This document shows positions 52,668 to 61,268 of a stretch of DNA of 64,000 bases, piece after piece. Position 1 is the first letter of the stretch; each line of letters opens with the position of its first letter. A program made the position numbers and the translations under genes. Source of the DNA: an uncultured Opitutia bacterium (GTDB lineage: Bacteria; Verrucomicrobiota; Verrucomicrobiia; Opitutales; UBA953); NCBI GenBank assembly GCA_903840355.1, contig CAIMFJ010000008.1:62001-126000 (forward strand), read 5' to 3'. The notes under the pieces are model-generated. The model worked only from the letters and a program-made list of their open reading frames with translations. It made no database searches and was not told where the DNA came from.

Positions 52668-53423
52668 ATGGCCTTCTTCCGCCAGTCTTTGGCTTTCCTG
52701 AGTTTTCTCGGCTTAGTTTGGGCTGCTGAAACTCCAGCGGCCAGCCCCTTAACGGCTCCGGAAATCATCGCCAAAGCCCGGGCCGCCGTCGCCAAAGAAC
52801 CCCAATACATGGCCCGCGTCCAAGGCCTACACTTGGAAGCCAATGCCTTTAGTCCCGAAGGTAAAAAATTAGGGACGACCATCTTGCAGTTAATCGCTCC
52901 GTCGAAGCGTCGCCAAATCACCTATAATCCGGAACACACCAACGAGGAGATTATCTGTTCTAATGGTCTGGAAGGCTGGGCCAAATCCACGGACATCCCT
53001 AAAGGCGTCAGCAAAGTTGCGATACTCCACTATGAAGTGGTGGCTTCGATGAAAGACATGGCGGAAAACGATTTAGCATTCTACGCCGCCCCTGCACCTG
53101 AAAGGGGTTCGGTTAACTACCTCGGCGTCCAAGAGGTGAATGGTCACCGCACGCACGCCCTAGAATACAACTACAAGAGCGGCTTTAAAATCACGCGCTA
53201 CTTCGACGCCCAAAGTTTCCTCGTCGTGGCCGCCGATCAATTAACGAGTTCTGGTAAAATCCAACGCCAACAGGTCGAAGAAATTGAATGGGTGGAGGGT
53301 TTAGCGTTTACCAAGAAAGAAACCATCTTCGTTGATGGAAAGAAATTCCTCGATGTCACCTACGATAAAATCACCATCAACCCGCAAATCGAGGCTAGCT
53401 CCTTCGCCTTCCCCGACCGCTAA
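52668..53423 (+). CDS. LolA-like outer-membrane lipoprotein-sorting family protein
   Basis: A 251-residue exported protein with signal peptide MAFFRQSLAFLSFLGLVWAA. The body resembles LolA/LolB-fold lipoprotein carriers: repeated beta strands such as LQLIAPSKRRQITYNPEH, GLEGWAKSTD and YFDAQSFLVVAADQL, the last being a typical LolA-like turn. It could carry lipoproteins or sense lipids in the periplasm. Assignment to the superfamily is moderate; the true LolA may be elsewhere. Start at 52668 opens the signal peptide. hisD begins 4 bases after its stop. Confidence 0.65.
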   Translation: MAFFRQSLAFLSFLGLVWAAETPAASPLTAPEIIAKARAAVAKEPQYMARVQGLHLEANAFSPEGKKLGTTILQLIAPSKRRQITYNPEHTNEEIICSNGLEGWAKSTDIPKGVSKVAILHYEVVASMKDMAENDLAFYAAPAPERGSVNYLGVQEVNGHRTHALEYNYKSGFKITRYFDAQSFLVVAADQLTSSGKIQRQQVEEIEWVEGLAFTKKETIFVDGKKFLDVTYDKITINPQIEASSFAFPDR

Positions 53424-53427
53424 TTCC

Positions 53428-54726
53428 ATGATTGTCCTTCAGGCTTCCGACAAAGATTTCCGCAGCAAACTCCGGGCCTTCGTGGGTCACGGTGAAGCCG
53501 CACTCGATATTAAAAATGCGGTGGCCGCGATTATTGCCGACGTCAAAGAACGCGGCGATGTGGGCGTGTTGTACCAAACCGCTCGATTCGATCATGCGAA
53601 GTTAAACATTCGTCAGCTGCGTGTGCCCACCGCCCAAATCGTCAAAGCAGCCGAGAACCTCGCCCCCGCCAAGCGCCGGGCGTTCACCGAAGCGGCTCAT
53701 TGCATTGAAGATTTTCACAAGAAGACCTTGCCTAAAAACTGGTCGGCTAAAAACCCCCACGGGGCTACCGTCGGCGAACGCTATCACGCCATTAACCGTT
53801 GCGGGCTTTACATTCCAGGCGGCCAAGTACCGCTCGTGTCCACCGTCCTGATGACTGCCCTGCCCGCCAAGGTCGCGGGTGTACCCCACCTGTGTGCCTG
53901 CACGCCGCCACAACCCGATGGCAAAATCAATCCCGACATCCTCGCCGCCCTCCACCTTTGCGGCGTGCAAGAAGTTTACGCCGTTGGCGGCGTGCAAGCC
54001 ATCGCCGCCATGGCACTCGGTACCGCCACGATTCCTGCGGTTGATAAAATCTTTGGTCCCGGTAATGCCTACGTGACGGAAGCAAAACGCCAACTCTTTG
54101 GCACCACCGGAATCGACCTCCTGCCTGGCCCCAGCGAAGTGATGATCATTGCGGATCGCACCGCAAAAGCGGATTGGGTTGCCGCCGACTTATGTGCCCA
54201 AGCGGAACACGGGTCGGGTAAAGAAAAACTCTACCTCGTGGTCGATGACGCGGAAATGGCTGATAAATGCTTAGCCATTGCCCGCCACCAAGCAACCAAC
54301 CTGAGCCACGGCGAAAAGATCCGTAAAGTTTTAGACCAAAACACCTGTGTGGTGATGGTTAAAGATATCAGCGCTGCCGCCGAAGTGGCGAACCTCGTTG
54401 CCCCCGAACACCTCGAACTGATGGTGGCCGCCGGCAAAATGACCGCACTCTCCGAAGCTATCACCACCGCTGGGGCCATGCTGATGGGGCATGAAACGCC
54501 GACGGTTTTGGGCGACTTCACCGCGGGTCCCAGCCACACCTTACCCACGAATGGCACGGGTCGCTTCTTCAGCGGCCTGCGCGTGACCGACTTCCTACGT
54601 CGCACAAGTTTAGTTCGCTACAACCAAGCCGCCTTGAAAAAGGCCCTCGGAGTCGTCGATGCTTTTGCGAGCATGGAAAAGCTCGATGCTCACGGTCGCT
54701 CACTCAAGGTACGGCTTAATCCCTAA
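53428..54726 (+). CDS. hisD: Histidinol dehydrogenase
   Basis: Zinc-dependent enzyme for the last two steps of histidine synthesis, 432 aa. Conserved segments: GLYIPGGQVPLVSTVLMTAL, VYAVGGVQAIAAMALGT, DKIFGPGNAYVTEAKR, DLLPGPSEVMIIAD and DLCAQAEHGSG (zinc ligands Gln/His), then GPSHTLPTNGTGRFFSGL. Start at 53428 (MIVLQASDKDF), 4 bases after the LolA-like gene; a frame-extended start upstream would lie inside that gene. Its stop overlaps hisN's stop by 4 bases. Confidence 0.96.
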   Translation: MIVLQASDKDFRSKLRAFVGHGEAALDIKNAVAAIIADVKERGDVGVLYQTARFDHAKLNIRQLRVPTAQIVKAAENLAPAKRRAFTEAAHCIEDFHKKTLPKNWSAKNPHGATVGERYHAINRCGLYIPGGQVPLVSTVLMTALPAKVAGVPHLCACTPPQPDGKINPDILAALHLCGVQEVYAVGGVQAIAAMALGTATIPAVDKIFGPGNAYVTEAKRQLFGTTGIDLLPGPSEVMIIADRTAKADWVAADLCAQAEHGSGKEKLYLVVDDAEMADKCLAIARHQATNLSHGEKIRKVLDQNTCVVMVKDISAAAEVANLVAPEHLELMVAAGKMTALSEAITTAGAMLMGHETPTVLGDFTAGPSHTLPTNGTGRFFSGLRVTDFLRRTSLVRYNQAALKKALGVVDAFASMEKLDAHGRSLKVRLNP

Positions 54727-55505
54727 ACCGCTGGGCCATTCAAGCGCCGCAAAACCTCCGCGTGTAGAGCCGGAGCGGCGGTAATGACGTGCCCACTTTG
54801 GCGAGCGTCACCGCCATGCCAATCGGTGACCACCGCACCCGCCCCACGCATGATGGGAATCACGGGGATTAAATCCCAAGGATTCATTACGGGGTCGACC
54901 ATGATATGAGCCCGACCACTGGCCACTAAGAGGTAACCATAACCGTCACCCCACGTGCGGGTGTACGCAACAGCTGGCACCAAATGCGACCACGCCGCTT
55001 GCGGTTGATGGGTGCGAATCATATCGAAATCCGACGACAAAACCACGGCCTGCTTGAGTGGGACTTCTTGCACCCGCACGACGCGACCATTCAGGGTGGT
55101 GGTGCGATTGTCGCCAATCACGCGTTCCCGTAAAATGGGCTGATCAATCAATCCGAGAACGGGTTGACCGCGGTAAAGTAAACCAATCAACGTCACGTAT
55201 AAAGGCACCCGGGAGAGAAAAGATTTCGTGCCATCAATCGGATCTAAAACCCAACAAAATTCGGCGTCGGTTTTTTCTGGTCCAAATTCTTCGCCCAAAA
55301 TCCCGTGGTCAGGGTAAGCCTGGTTAATCGCCGCACGCATCAACCGCTCACATTCTTTGTCGGCAACCGTCACGGGGGTACCGTCAGCTTTGATTTCGAC
55401 CGCGGTTTCAACCTGAGCATGGGCGGGGGCTAGAACCGAACGGGCTAGGTCCGCTAAACTTTCAGCAAACTTCGTTAATTCGCGCAGTTGGGCATCCGAC
55501 AGCAT
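54723..55505 (-). CDS. hisN: Histidinol-phosphate phosphatase of the inositol-monophosphatase family
   Basis: A 260-residue Mg-dependent phosphatase. IMPase motifs: ADGTPVTVADKECER, GEEFG, WVLDPIDGTKSF with the metal-binding Asp residues, and DPVMNPWDLIPVIPI. The block LYVTLIGLLYRGQPVLGLID matches HisN (histidinol-phosphatase) more than general inositol phosphatases. Closeness to hisD and hisA supports that role. Start at 55505 (MLSDAQLRELTKF); further upstream the frame runs through the divergent secreted protein's leader. Convergent with hisD (4-base overlap). Confidence 0.87.
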   Translation of the reverse strand: MLSDAQLRELTKFAESLADLARSVLAPAHAQVETAVEIKADGTPVTVADKECERLMRAAINQAYPDHGILGEEFGPEKTDAEFCWVLDPIDGTKSFLSRVPLYVTLIGLLYRGQPVLGLIDQPILRERVIGDNRTTTLNGRVVRVQEVPLKQAVVLSSDFDMIRTHQPQAAWSHLVPAVAYTRTWGDGYGYLLVASGRAHIMVDPVMNPWDLIPVIPIMRGAGAVVTDWHGGDARQSGHVITAAPALHAEVLRRLNGPAV

Positions 55506-55598
55506 GCTCAAGGGGTAAGCCCTGCCCGCCTCAAAGTCCAAGCGAAAAGGCACGAAGCCCGGCTTGAAGTAAGCAGCCAACTGCCTGATGCTCTCCGC

Positions 55599-56966
55599 AT
55601 GCGGTGCCTCCTGCTCTTCTTTTCCCTGGTGGCGGGAGCCTTCGTCCATGCGATCGAACCCTGCCGTATCGAAATCGTCGAAGCCGCCACCGGTTGGGTA
55701 GTGCCAGGCGTAGAACTTCGCACAGTGCATGGCGTTCGCTTGGTTTCTGACAACGCAGGCGTCATTGCCTTCGATCTACCTGAGCTCATGGGACAAGAGA
55801 CTTGGCTTGAAGTCATCGGTCACGGCTATGGGGTTAAGCCTGATGGTTTTGGTTACAGTGGCATCCGTCTACGACCTGAACCTGGCCATCGCTTACAAGT
55901 AAAAGTCACGCGTCAGCTGCCAGCTCAACGTTTGGGGCGCCTGACCGGTACTGGCCTCTTTGCTGAAAGTCAGAAACTGGGCGAACACCTCGAGTGGCAC
56001 GATGGCAGCATCTTGGGTTGCGACAGCATTGTGACGGCTACTTTCCAAAAGAAACTTTATTGGTTCTGGGGCGACACCAACTTAGCGCACTACCCACTGG
56101 GAATTTTTAATGTCTCGGGTGCCACGACAGAAAATTTCGTCCCGCCCACCCAACCGCCACTGGCCATAGAATATCATTATTTTACCGCCTCCTCGTCGAA
56201 GCAAAACCCACCGCGAGCACGCGGCGTCGTCGACATCCCCGGCGATGGTCCGACTTGGCTCTGGGGTGCCATTGCTTTACCCGACGCCCAAGGCAAAGAG
56301 CACCTCGTTGGTTCGGTCGTAAAAATTAAAAACGGACTCACACCCTACCGCTGGGATTTAGCCGAGTGGAATGAAGCGGAAGCTAAGTTCACCTCCATTA
56401 CCACCTTTTGGCAACAAAGCCCCACCACCCCGCACGCACCAACCGTCCCTGAAGGTCATGCCGTACGTTGGACCGACCTCAACGGCAAGGCCTGGATCCT
56501 CTTCTGCAACCCCTTCCCCATTTTGCGCTGCCCGGCTACCTACGAAGATTGGAAAAATCCCGCGACCTGGGAAAAACTCACTTCCGAGAAAAAGGCGACC
56601 ACGCCTGAGGGCACTACTATTGCCGTCCACGGAGGACATATTGCATGGCATCCGTGGAGTAAAAAGTGGCTCGCGATTTTTTCCCAAAAAGCGGGAGCGA
56701 GTTCCTTTCTCGGTGAAATCTGGCTCGCCGAAGCCCAGACTCCCACGGGTCCTTGGGTGAATGCTCGCCAAGTGGCGACGCATAAGAATTACAGTTTCTA
56801 CAATCCCATACTCCATGCAGAATTTTTCCGCGACAACTCCCCGCTCGTTTACTTTGAAGGCACATACGTCATTACCTTCTCTTCCAATCAGCAACCCACC
56901 CCGCGCTGGGATTATAATCAAGTGCTCTACCAAGTGGATTTATCGCAACCTCCATTCACCCACTAA
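55599..56966 (+). CDS. Secreted hypothetical protein, possible beta-propeller
   Basis: A 455-residue exported protein: signal peptide MRCLLLFFSLVAGAFVHA, a small beta domain (EIVEAATGWVVPGVELRTVH, reminiscent of a carboxypeptidase-regulatory-like fold), then a long region with Trp-rich, blade-like repeats (WHDGSILGCDSIV, LYWFWGDTNLAHYPLG, ARGVVDIPGDGPTWLWGAI, GGHIAWHPWSKKWLAIFSQK, EIWLAEAQTPTGPW). The last motif recurs in five-bladed propeller glycosidases of the GH43/32/62 type. From memory this protein is conserved in planctomycetes. Carbohydrate binding or cleavage is inference. DUF2071 gene follows 14 bases later. Confidence 0.72.
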   Translation: MRCLLLFFSLVAGAFVHAIEPCRIEIVEAATGWVVPGVELRTVHGVRLVSDNAGVIAFDLPELMGQETWLEVIGHGYGVKPDGFGYSGIRLRPEPGHRLQVKVTRQLPAQRLGRLTGTGLFAESQKLGEHLEWHDGSILGCDSIVTATFQKKLYWFWGDTNLAHYPLGIFNVSGATTENFVPPTQPPLAIEYHYFTASSSKQNPPRARGVVDIPGDGPTWLWGAIALPDAQGKEHLVGSVVKIKNGLTPYRWDLAEWNEAEAKFTSITTFWQQSPTTPHAPTVPEGHAVRWTDLNGKAWILFCNPFPILRCPATYEDWKNPATWEKLTSEKKATTPEGTTIAVHGGHIAWHPWSKKWLAIFSQKAGASSFLGEIWLAEAQTPTGPWVNARQVATHKNYSFYNPILHAEFFRDNSPLVYFEGTYVITFSSNQQPTPRWDYNQVLYQVDLSQPPFTH

Positions 56967-56980
56967 CCGCATCGGTTTCC

Positions 56981-57721
56981 ATGGACTCCGCCACCCAACG
57001 CCTCCTCCAAGCCCAACAACGGCCGACACGCTCCGTGGTGATGCACCAAAAGTGGGATGAATTATTTTTCTTTCACTGGCAATGCGACCCGGCGGAAGTG
57101 CAAAAAATCCTGCCACCGGGACTGACAGTCGACCTCTTTGCTGACCAAGCTCACATTGGGATTGTGGGTTTCCAAATGAATGCCGTGCGGCCGCATGGTT
57201 GTCCCGCTGTGCCTTGGCTTTCTTATTTCAACGAACTCAACGTCCGCGTCTACGTTCGCGATGCGAGTGGTGAACCTGGCGTCTGGTTTCTCTCCCTCGA
57301 TTGCGATCGAGCCCCGGCGGTTTATATCGCACGCACCTTCTTTGGCGTCCCGTACGAGCATGCCGAGATGTCCCATCATCACACCAAAACCAAGCTACAC
57401 CTCTCGGCTCGCCGGCGAGGCCAGCATACCGCAGCCGACTACACGTGGTCGCCCACGACCTCACCTCAGCCGACAACACCCGGCACGCTTGAATTTCACT
57501 TGGTCGAACGGTATAACTTTTTTGCCGTTAAAAACAGCAAGCTCGTCCGCGGCCAAGTGCATCACGCACCTTATGAAGTCAGCCTAGCGCAAGTCGAGCA
57601 GTGGAGCGAATTACCGATAGCTTGGGATCAATTCCCCACCACAGGGCGAGCCCCAGATTTAGCACATTGCTCTAAGGGCGTATCCATCGAAGCCTTCGCG
57701 TTAATCCCCGCCCATGCGTAA
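56981..57721 (+). CDS. DUF2071 (YqjF-like) protein
   Basis: A 246-residue protein of the DUF2071 family. Features: VVMHQKWDELFFFHWQCDP, the strand pair VQKILPPGLTVDLF, AHIGIVGFQMNAVRP, and ELNVRVYVRDASGEPGVWFL, which is a characteristic block for the family, followed by GVPYEHAEMSHHH. Such proteins have an acetoacetate-decarboxylase-like fold, but their function is unknown. No signal peptide. The HAD gene starts 8 bases before its stop, so the two are coupled. Confidence 0.87.
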   Translation: MDSATQRLLQAQQRPTRSVVMHQKWDELFFFHWQCDPAEVQKILPPGLTVDLFADQAHIGIVGFQMNAVRPHGCPAVPWLSYFNELNVRVYVRDASGEPGVWFLSLDCDRAPAVYIARTFFGVPYEHAEMSHHHTKTKLHLSARRRGQHTAADYTWSPTTSPQPTTPGTLEFHLVERYNFFAVKNSKLVRGQVHHAPYEVSLAQVEQWSELPIAWDQFPTTGRAPDLAHCSKGVSIEAFALIPAHA

Positions 57722-58364
57722 AGCCTTGCGAGATTATCGGCATGTGGTCTGGGACTGGAATGGCACCTTACTCGACGACACCTGGCTCTGCTGTGCAGCT
57801 TTGAATCACTTGCTAGCCCAAGATGGTCATCCCACCGTCGACCCAGTCTACTACCGCCAAATTTTTCAGTTTCCGGTCATCAAGGTTTACCAAGCCATTG
57901 GCTTCACCCCGGACGAACATTCCTTTAATGCCATGTCGGTGCGTTTTATGCACCAATATGAAATTCGTAAACAGGAATGCGCCCTACATCCAGGAGCTAA
58001 GGAGTTACTGGCACGCTTTCAACAGTGCGGGCTGACTCAATCCGTCCTCTCCGCCTACGAACGGGAATTGCTTAACACGACCCTCGAGGCGTACCAACTG
58101 ACGCCCTTTTTCATTAAAATATGCGGGGGGCACGATATCCATGCTGGTAGCAAAGAGGAACGGGCCAAAGTGCATTTGCACGATATCCAGCATGACCCCG
58201 AGGAGGTACTTTATATTGGCGACACCGCGCATGACGCCGAGGCGGCCGCCGCCATGAAAGTAGATTGTGTCTTAGTCGGCCACGGACACCAACACCCCGA
58301 TCGACTCCAAGGTCTCCAGGTACGGGTAGTGGACAATTTTTCTACCTTATTAAACGAACTTTAA
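57714..58364 (+). CDS. HAD-superfamily phosphatase (phosphoglycolate phosphatase-like)
   Basis: A 216-residue haloacid-dehalogenase hydrolase. Motif I is VVWDWNGTLLDD (nucleophile Asp), motif II the Ser in SVLSAY, motif III Lys in GSKEERAK, and motif IV YIGDTAHDAEAA. A helical cap lies between motifs I and II (type C1), as in phosphoglycolate phosphatases. Substrate is not determined. Its first codons overlap the DUF2071 gene by 8 bases. Confidence 0.87.
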   Translation: MRKALRDYRHVVWDWNGTLLDDTWLCCAALNHLLAQDGHPTVDPVYYRQIFQFPVIKVYQAIGFTPDEHSFNAMSVRFMHQYEIRKQECALHPGAKELLARFQQCGLTQSVLSAYERELLNTTLEAYQLTPFFIKICGGHDIHAGSKEERAKVHLHDIQHDPEEVLYIGDTAHDAEAAAAMKVDCVLVGHGHQHPDRLQGLQVRVVDNFSTLLNEL

Positions 58365-58451
58365 GACTGTTTCTGGGTCTCATTTAGGGGAAAGTTGGCA
58401 CTCTTTTTGTTGCCCGCTTACCCCATCCTGCTCCAATTAAACCCCTGCTTT

Positions 58452-60590
58452 ATGTTCGCCCAAACCACTGTTGATCCCAATTTTTACGATCATCCTTTTT
58501 TAATCCTCGCTCTCGCGATTCTGGTCGCGTTTGCCATTTACTTAATCCTGAAAGCCAAACCAGCGGCCGCCACGGAAGTGAGCGAAGAAATCGCCGACGT
58601 CATGCAAGCGAGCGCCGAAGGCTTTGGCTCCAACGAACAAATCTTCCCGCCCTCGAAAGAGTTCGTGGCCAAAGCCCACGTCAAAGGCATGGACGGCTAC
58701 CAAGCCTTGTACCGCCGCTCGATTGATGAACCCGAAGGTTTCTGGGCCGACGAAGCGAAAGCCCTGACCTGGTTTAAGCCCTGGGACCAAGTGCTCGATG
58801 AAAGCAAAAAGCCTTTCTTCCGCTGGTTCGTCGGCGGCCAAACCAACATCGCCTACAACTGCCTAGACGCCCAAATCACCAAAGGCCTCGGCGACAAAGT
58901 TGCCATTGTTTACGAAGGGGAGCCCACGCAAGCCGGGCAGGCTAATGAGGTGCGCAAAATCACCTACCGTGAATTGCAGGCCGAAGTTTCCCGCTTCGCC
59001 AACGTCCTCAAGAAACTCGGCCTGAAGAAAGGTGATACGGTAGCCATTTATATGCCGATGGTGCCAGAGCTCGCGATGGCCGTATTGGCCTGTGCCCGCC
59101 TCGGCATTGTCCACTCGGTGGTCTTCGGTGGCTTCTCGGCTGAATCAATTCGCGATCGCGTGAATGACGCCCAATCTAAAGCCGTCATCACGATGGACGG
59201 TGGTTATCGCCGCGGAAAATTCCTCCCGCTCAAGCAAACCGTCGACGAAGCCGTTAAAGACTGCCCGTCTATTCAAAACGTCCTTGTTTTACAACGTCAC
59301 CCCGGTAAACCCGAGACGACCTGTACCCTACAAGCACCGCGCGACCTCTGGTATCACGAGCTTGCCGCCCAAGTTTCGACGGACTGTGCCGCCGAAGCGA
59401 TGGAAGCCAACGAGATGCTCTTCTTGCTCTACACTTCTGGCTCCACCGGCAAGCCCAAGGGCATCATGCACAGCGTCGGCGGTTACATGGTGCATGCCTA
59501 TGCGACCAATAAATACGTCTTTGATTTACGAAATGATGACCTCTTCTGGTGCACGGCTGACGTCGGCTGGGTCACCGGCCACACCTACGTGGTGTATGGT
59601 CCGCTTTTAAATGGGGCGACGGTGCTAATGTACGAAGGGGCACCTGATGCGCCTGACTTCGGGCGCTTCTGGAAGATCATCCAAGATCACCGGGTGACGG
59701 TCTTCTACACCGCTCCTACGGCGATTCGCGCCTTCATGAAATGGGGCGATGAATGGGTCAAGAAACACGACCTCAGTTCCTTGCGCTTACTCGGCTCAGT
59801 CGGTGAACCAATTAACCCCGAAGCTTGGCTCTGGTATCATAAGAATATCGGCAGCGAACGTTGCCCTATCGTCGATACCTGGTGGCAAACCGAAACGGGC
59901 GGTCACATGATTACGCCCATCCCCGGTTGCACGCCTACCAAACCAGGTTCGGCAACCTTACCCTTCTTTGGTATCGATGCCGCGGTGCTCGACGAACAAG
60001 GCGAAGAAACCGATCATGGTATCTTGGCGATTCGCAAACCTTGGCCGGGCTTAACCCAAGGCATTTACGGCGACCCCCAACGTTACATTGATACCTACTG
60101 GAATCGCTGGGGTGGCAAATACTACTTCCCGGGCGATGGAGCGATTCGCGATAAAGACGGTTACTTCTGGATTACCGGCCGCGTTGATGACGTCGTCAAT
60201 GTCTCGGGTCACCGCATCGGCACCGCCGAACTGGAAGCCATTTTCATTGAAAACCCTGCGGTCGCAGAATCCGCCGTCATCGGGGTGAAACACGAACTAA
60301 AAGGCCAAGGTCTGATGGCGTTCGTCATCCTCAAGTCTGCTGCCGCGAAGAGCGTCAACGAAGCCGACTTGGCCAAGAAGTTGAACGAGATGGTCGACGT
60401 GAGGATTGGTAAATTTGCCCGTCCCGAACGCATCGTCTTCGTCCCCGACCTCCCCAAGACCCGTTCGGGCAAAATCATGCGACGCTTGTTACGCGACATC
60501 TCTGAAGGTCGCGAACTAGGCAATGTCACGACCTTGGCCGATCCCGCCGTCGTTGAGGCAATTAAAAGCAAGTTTGCGGTCAAAAACTGA
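58452..60590 (+). CDS. acs: Acetyl-CoA synthetase with N-terminal membrane helix
   Basis: AMP-forming acetyl-CoA synthetase. The catalytic body is standard: FPPSKEFVAKAHVKGMDGYQ at the usual N-terminus, LLYTSGSTGKPKGIMHS (A3), WWQTETGGHM, FPGDGAIRDKDGYFWITGR and PKTRSGKIMRR with the acetylatable catalytic Lys near residue 674. In front lie about 50 extra residues with one hydrophobic helix (FLILALAILVAFAIYLILK) followed by AKPAAATEVSEE. The frame is continuous, so from ATG 58452 the protein (712 aa) would be membrane-anchored. A shorter form could start at ATG 58602. It makes acetyl-CoA, AMP and PPi from acetate. Confidence 0.93.
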   Translation: MFAQTTVDPNFYDHPFLILALAILVAFAIYLILKAKPAAATEVSEEIADVMQASAEGFGSNEQIFPPSKEFVAKAHVKGMDGYQALYRRSIDEPEGFWADEAKALTWFKPWDQVLDESKKPFFRWFVGGQTNIAYNCLDAQITKGLGDKVAIVYEGEPTQAGQANEVRKITYRELQAEVSRFANVLKKLGLKKGDTVAIYMPMVPELAMAVLACARLGIVHSVVFGGFSAESIRDRVNDAQSKAVITMDGGYRRGKFLPLKQTVDEAVKDCPSIQNVLVLQRHPGKPETTCTLQAPRDLWYHELAAQVSTDCAAEAMEANEMLFLLYTSGSTGKPKGIMHSVGGYMVHAYATNKYVFDLRNDDLFWCTADVGWVTGHTYVVYGPLLNGATVLMYEGAPDAPDFGRFWKIIQDHRVTVFYTAPTAIRAFMKWGDEWVKKHDLSSLRLLGSVGEPINPEAWLWYHKNIGSERCPIVDTWWQTETGGHMITPIPGCTPTKPGSATLPFFGIDAAVLDEQGEETDHGILAIRKPWPGLTQGIYGDPQRYIDTYWNRWGGKYYFPGDGAIRDKDGYFWITGRVDDVVNVSGHRIGTAELEAIFIENPAVAESAVIGVKHELKGQGLMAFVILKSAAAKSVNEADLAKKLNEMVDVRIGKFARPERIVFVPDLPKTRSGKIMRRLLRDISEGRELGNVTTLADPAVVEAIKSKFAVKN

Positions 60591-60649
60591 GTATTAAAGT
60601 CCCGCTCCACCCTTGCCCCCTGAACGCGCCATTCTTAAAAAATAATCTC

Positions 60650-61168
60650 ATGAAAACCCTCCTCGCCTTCCTTTGCCTCACCCTCGGGGCTTCCGCCGCC
60701 AGCCTCAACGTCGGCGATGCCGCCCCGACGAAATTGCCCACGGCCTACCTCAAGGGCACCAAAGTCAGTTCCTTTGACCCCAAGAAAGCCTACGTGGTTG
60801 AATTCTGGGCCACTTGGTGCGGTCCCTGCAAAGAATCCATCCCTCACCTGACGGAGTTACAATCGAAGCTTAAAGATGAAGTCACCATCATCGGTGTGCA
60901 CGTTCCTACGGGCGTCGAAGCGGCTGATGCCTTTGTGAAGCAAATGGGCAAGAAGATGGATTACACCGTCGCCAAGGACACCACTGGCGCCGTGCAAAAA
61001 GCTTGGCTCGAAGCGGCCGGTCAAAACGGCATCCCCTGCTCCTTCGTCATCGTTGGCGGCAAGGTTGCCTACATCGGCCACCCCTCTGGCCTAAACGAGA
61101 AGAGCCTGAAAGAGATGATTGCGGCGGGTGAAAAGAGTGCCGACGCCAAGCCAGCGGCGAAGAAATAA
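60650..61168 (+). CDS. Exported thioredoxin-like (TlpA-type) protein
   Basis: A 172-residue periplasmic thiol-disulfide protein: signal peptide MKTLLAFLCLTLGASAA, then one thioredoxin fold with EFWATWCGPCKESIPHLTEL (CxxC active site), VHVPTGVEAADAF and a cis-Pro region GIPCSFVIVGGKV. The Lys/Ala-rich tail is short. Probably reduces or isomerises envelope disulfides. AATAAT and TAAAAA hexamers lie 3-9 bases before the ATG. A paralogue follows after a terminator, so they are tandem duplicates under separate control. Confidence 0.9.
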   Translation: MKTLLAFLCLTLGASAASLNVGDAAPTKLPTAYLKGTKVSSFDPKKAYVVEFWATWCGPCKESIPHLTELQSKLKDEVTIIGVHVPTGVEAADAFVKQMGKKMDYTVAKDTTGAVQKAWLEAAGQNGIPCSFVIVGGKVAYIGHPSGLNEKSLKEMIAAGEKSADAKPAAKK

Positions 61169-61187
61169 TTCAAGCCGACTTTCCCTG

Positions 61188-61220
61188 AAGGCTCTAGGTA
61201 CTCCACCTAGGGCCTTTTTT
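61188..61220 (+). terminator. Intrinsic terminator between the thioredoxin-like genes
   Basis: A 12-bp stem (61188-61199 with 61205-61216, 5-base loop, one G-T pair) followed by T residues to 61220. Confidence 0.9.
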
Positions 61221-61232
61221 ATTCTTTGTAGG

Positions 61233-61260
61233 TTGAGGCAACTAGAACGACTCCTACAAT
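61233..61260 (+). promoter_or_regulatory. Candidate promoter, leaderless geometry
   Basis: TTGAGG (61233-61238), 16-base spacer, TACAAT (61255-61260, 5 of 6). The ATG at 61269 is 8 bases after the -10, so the transcript would begin at or 1-2 bases before the start codon. Confidence 0.55.
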
Positions 61261-61268
61261 CTGGCTCC

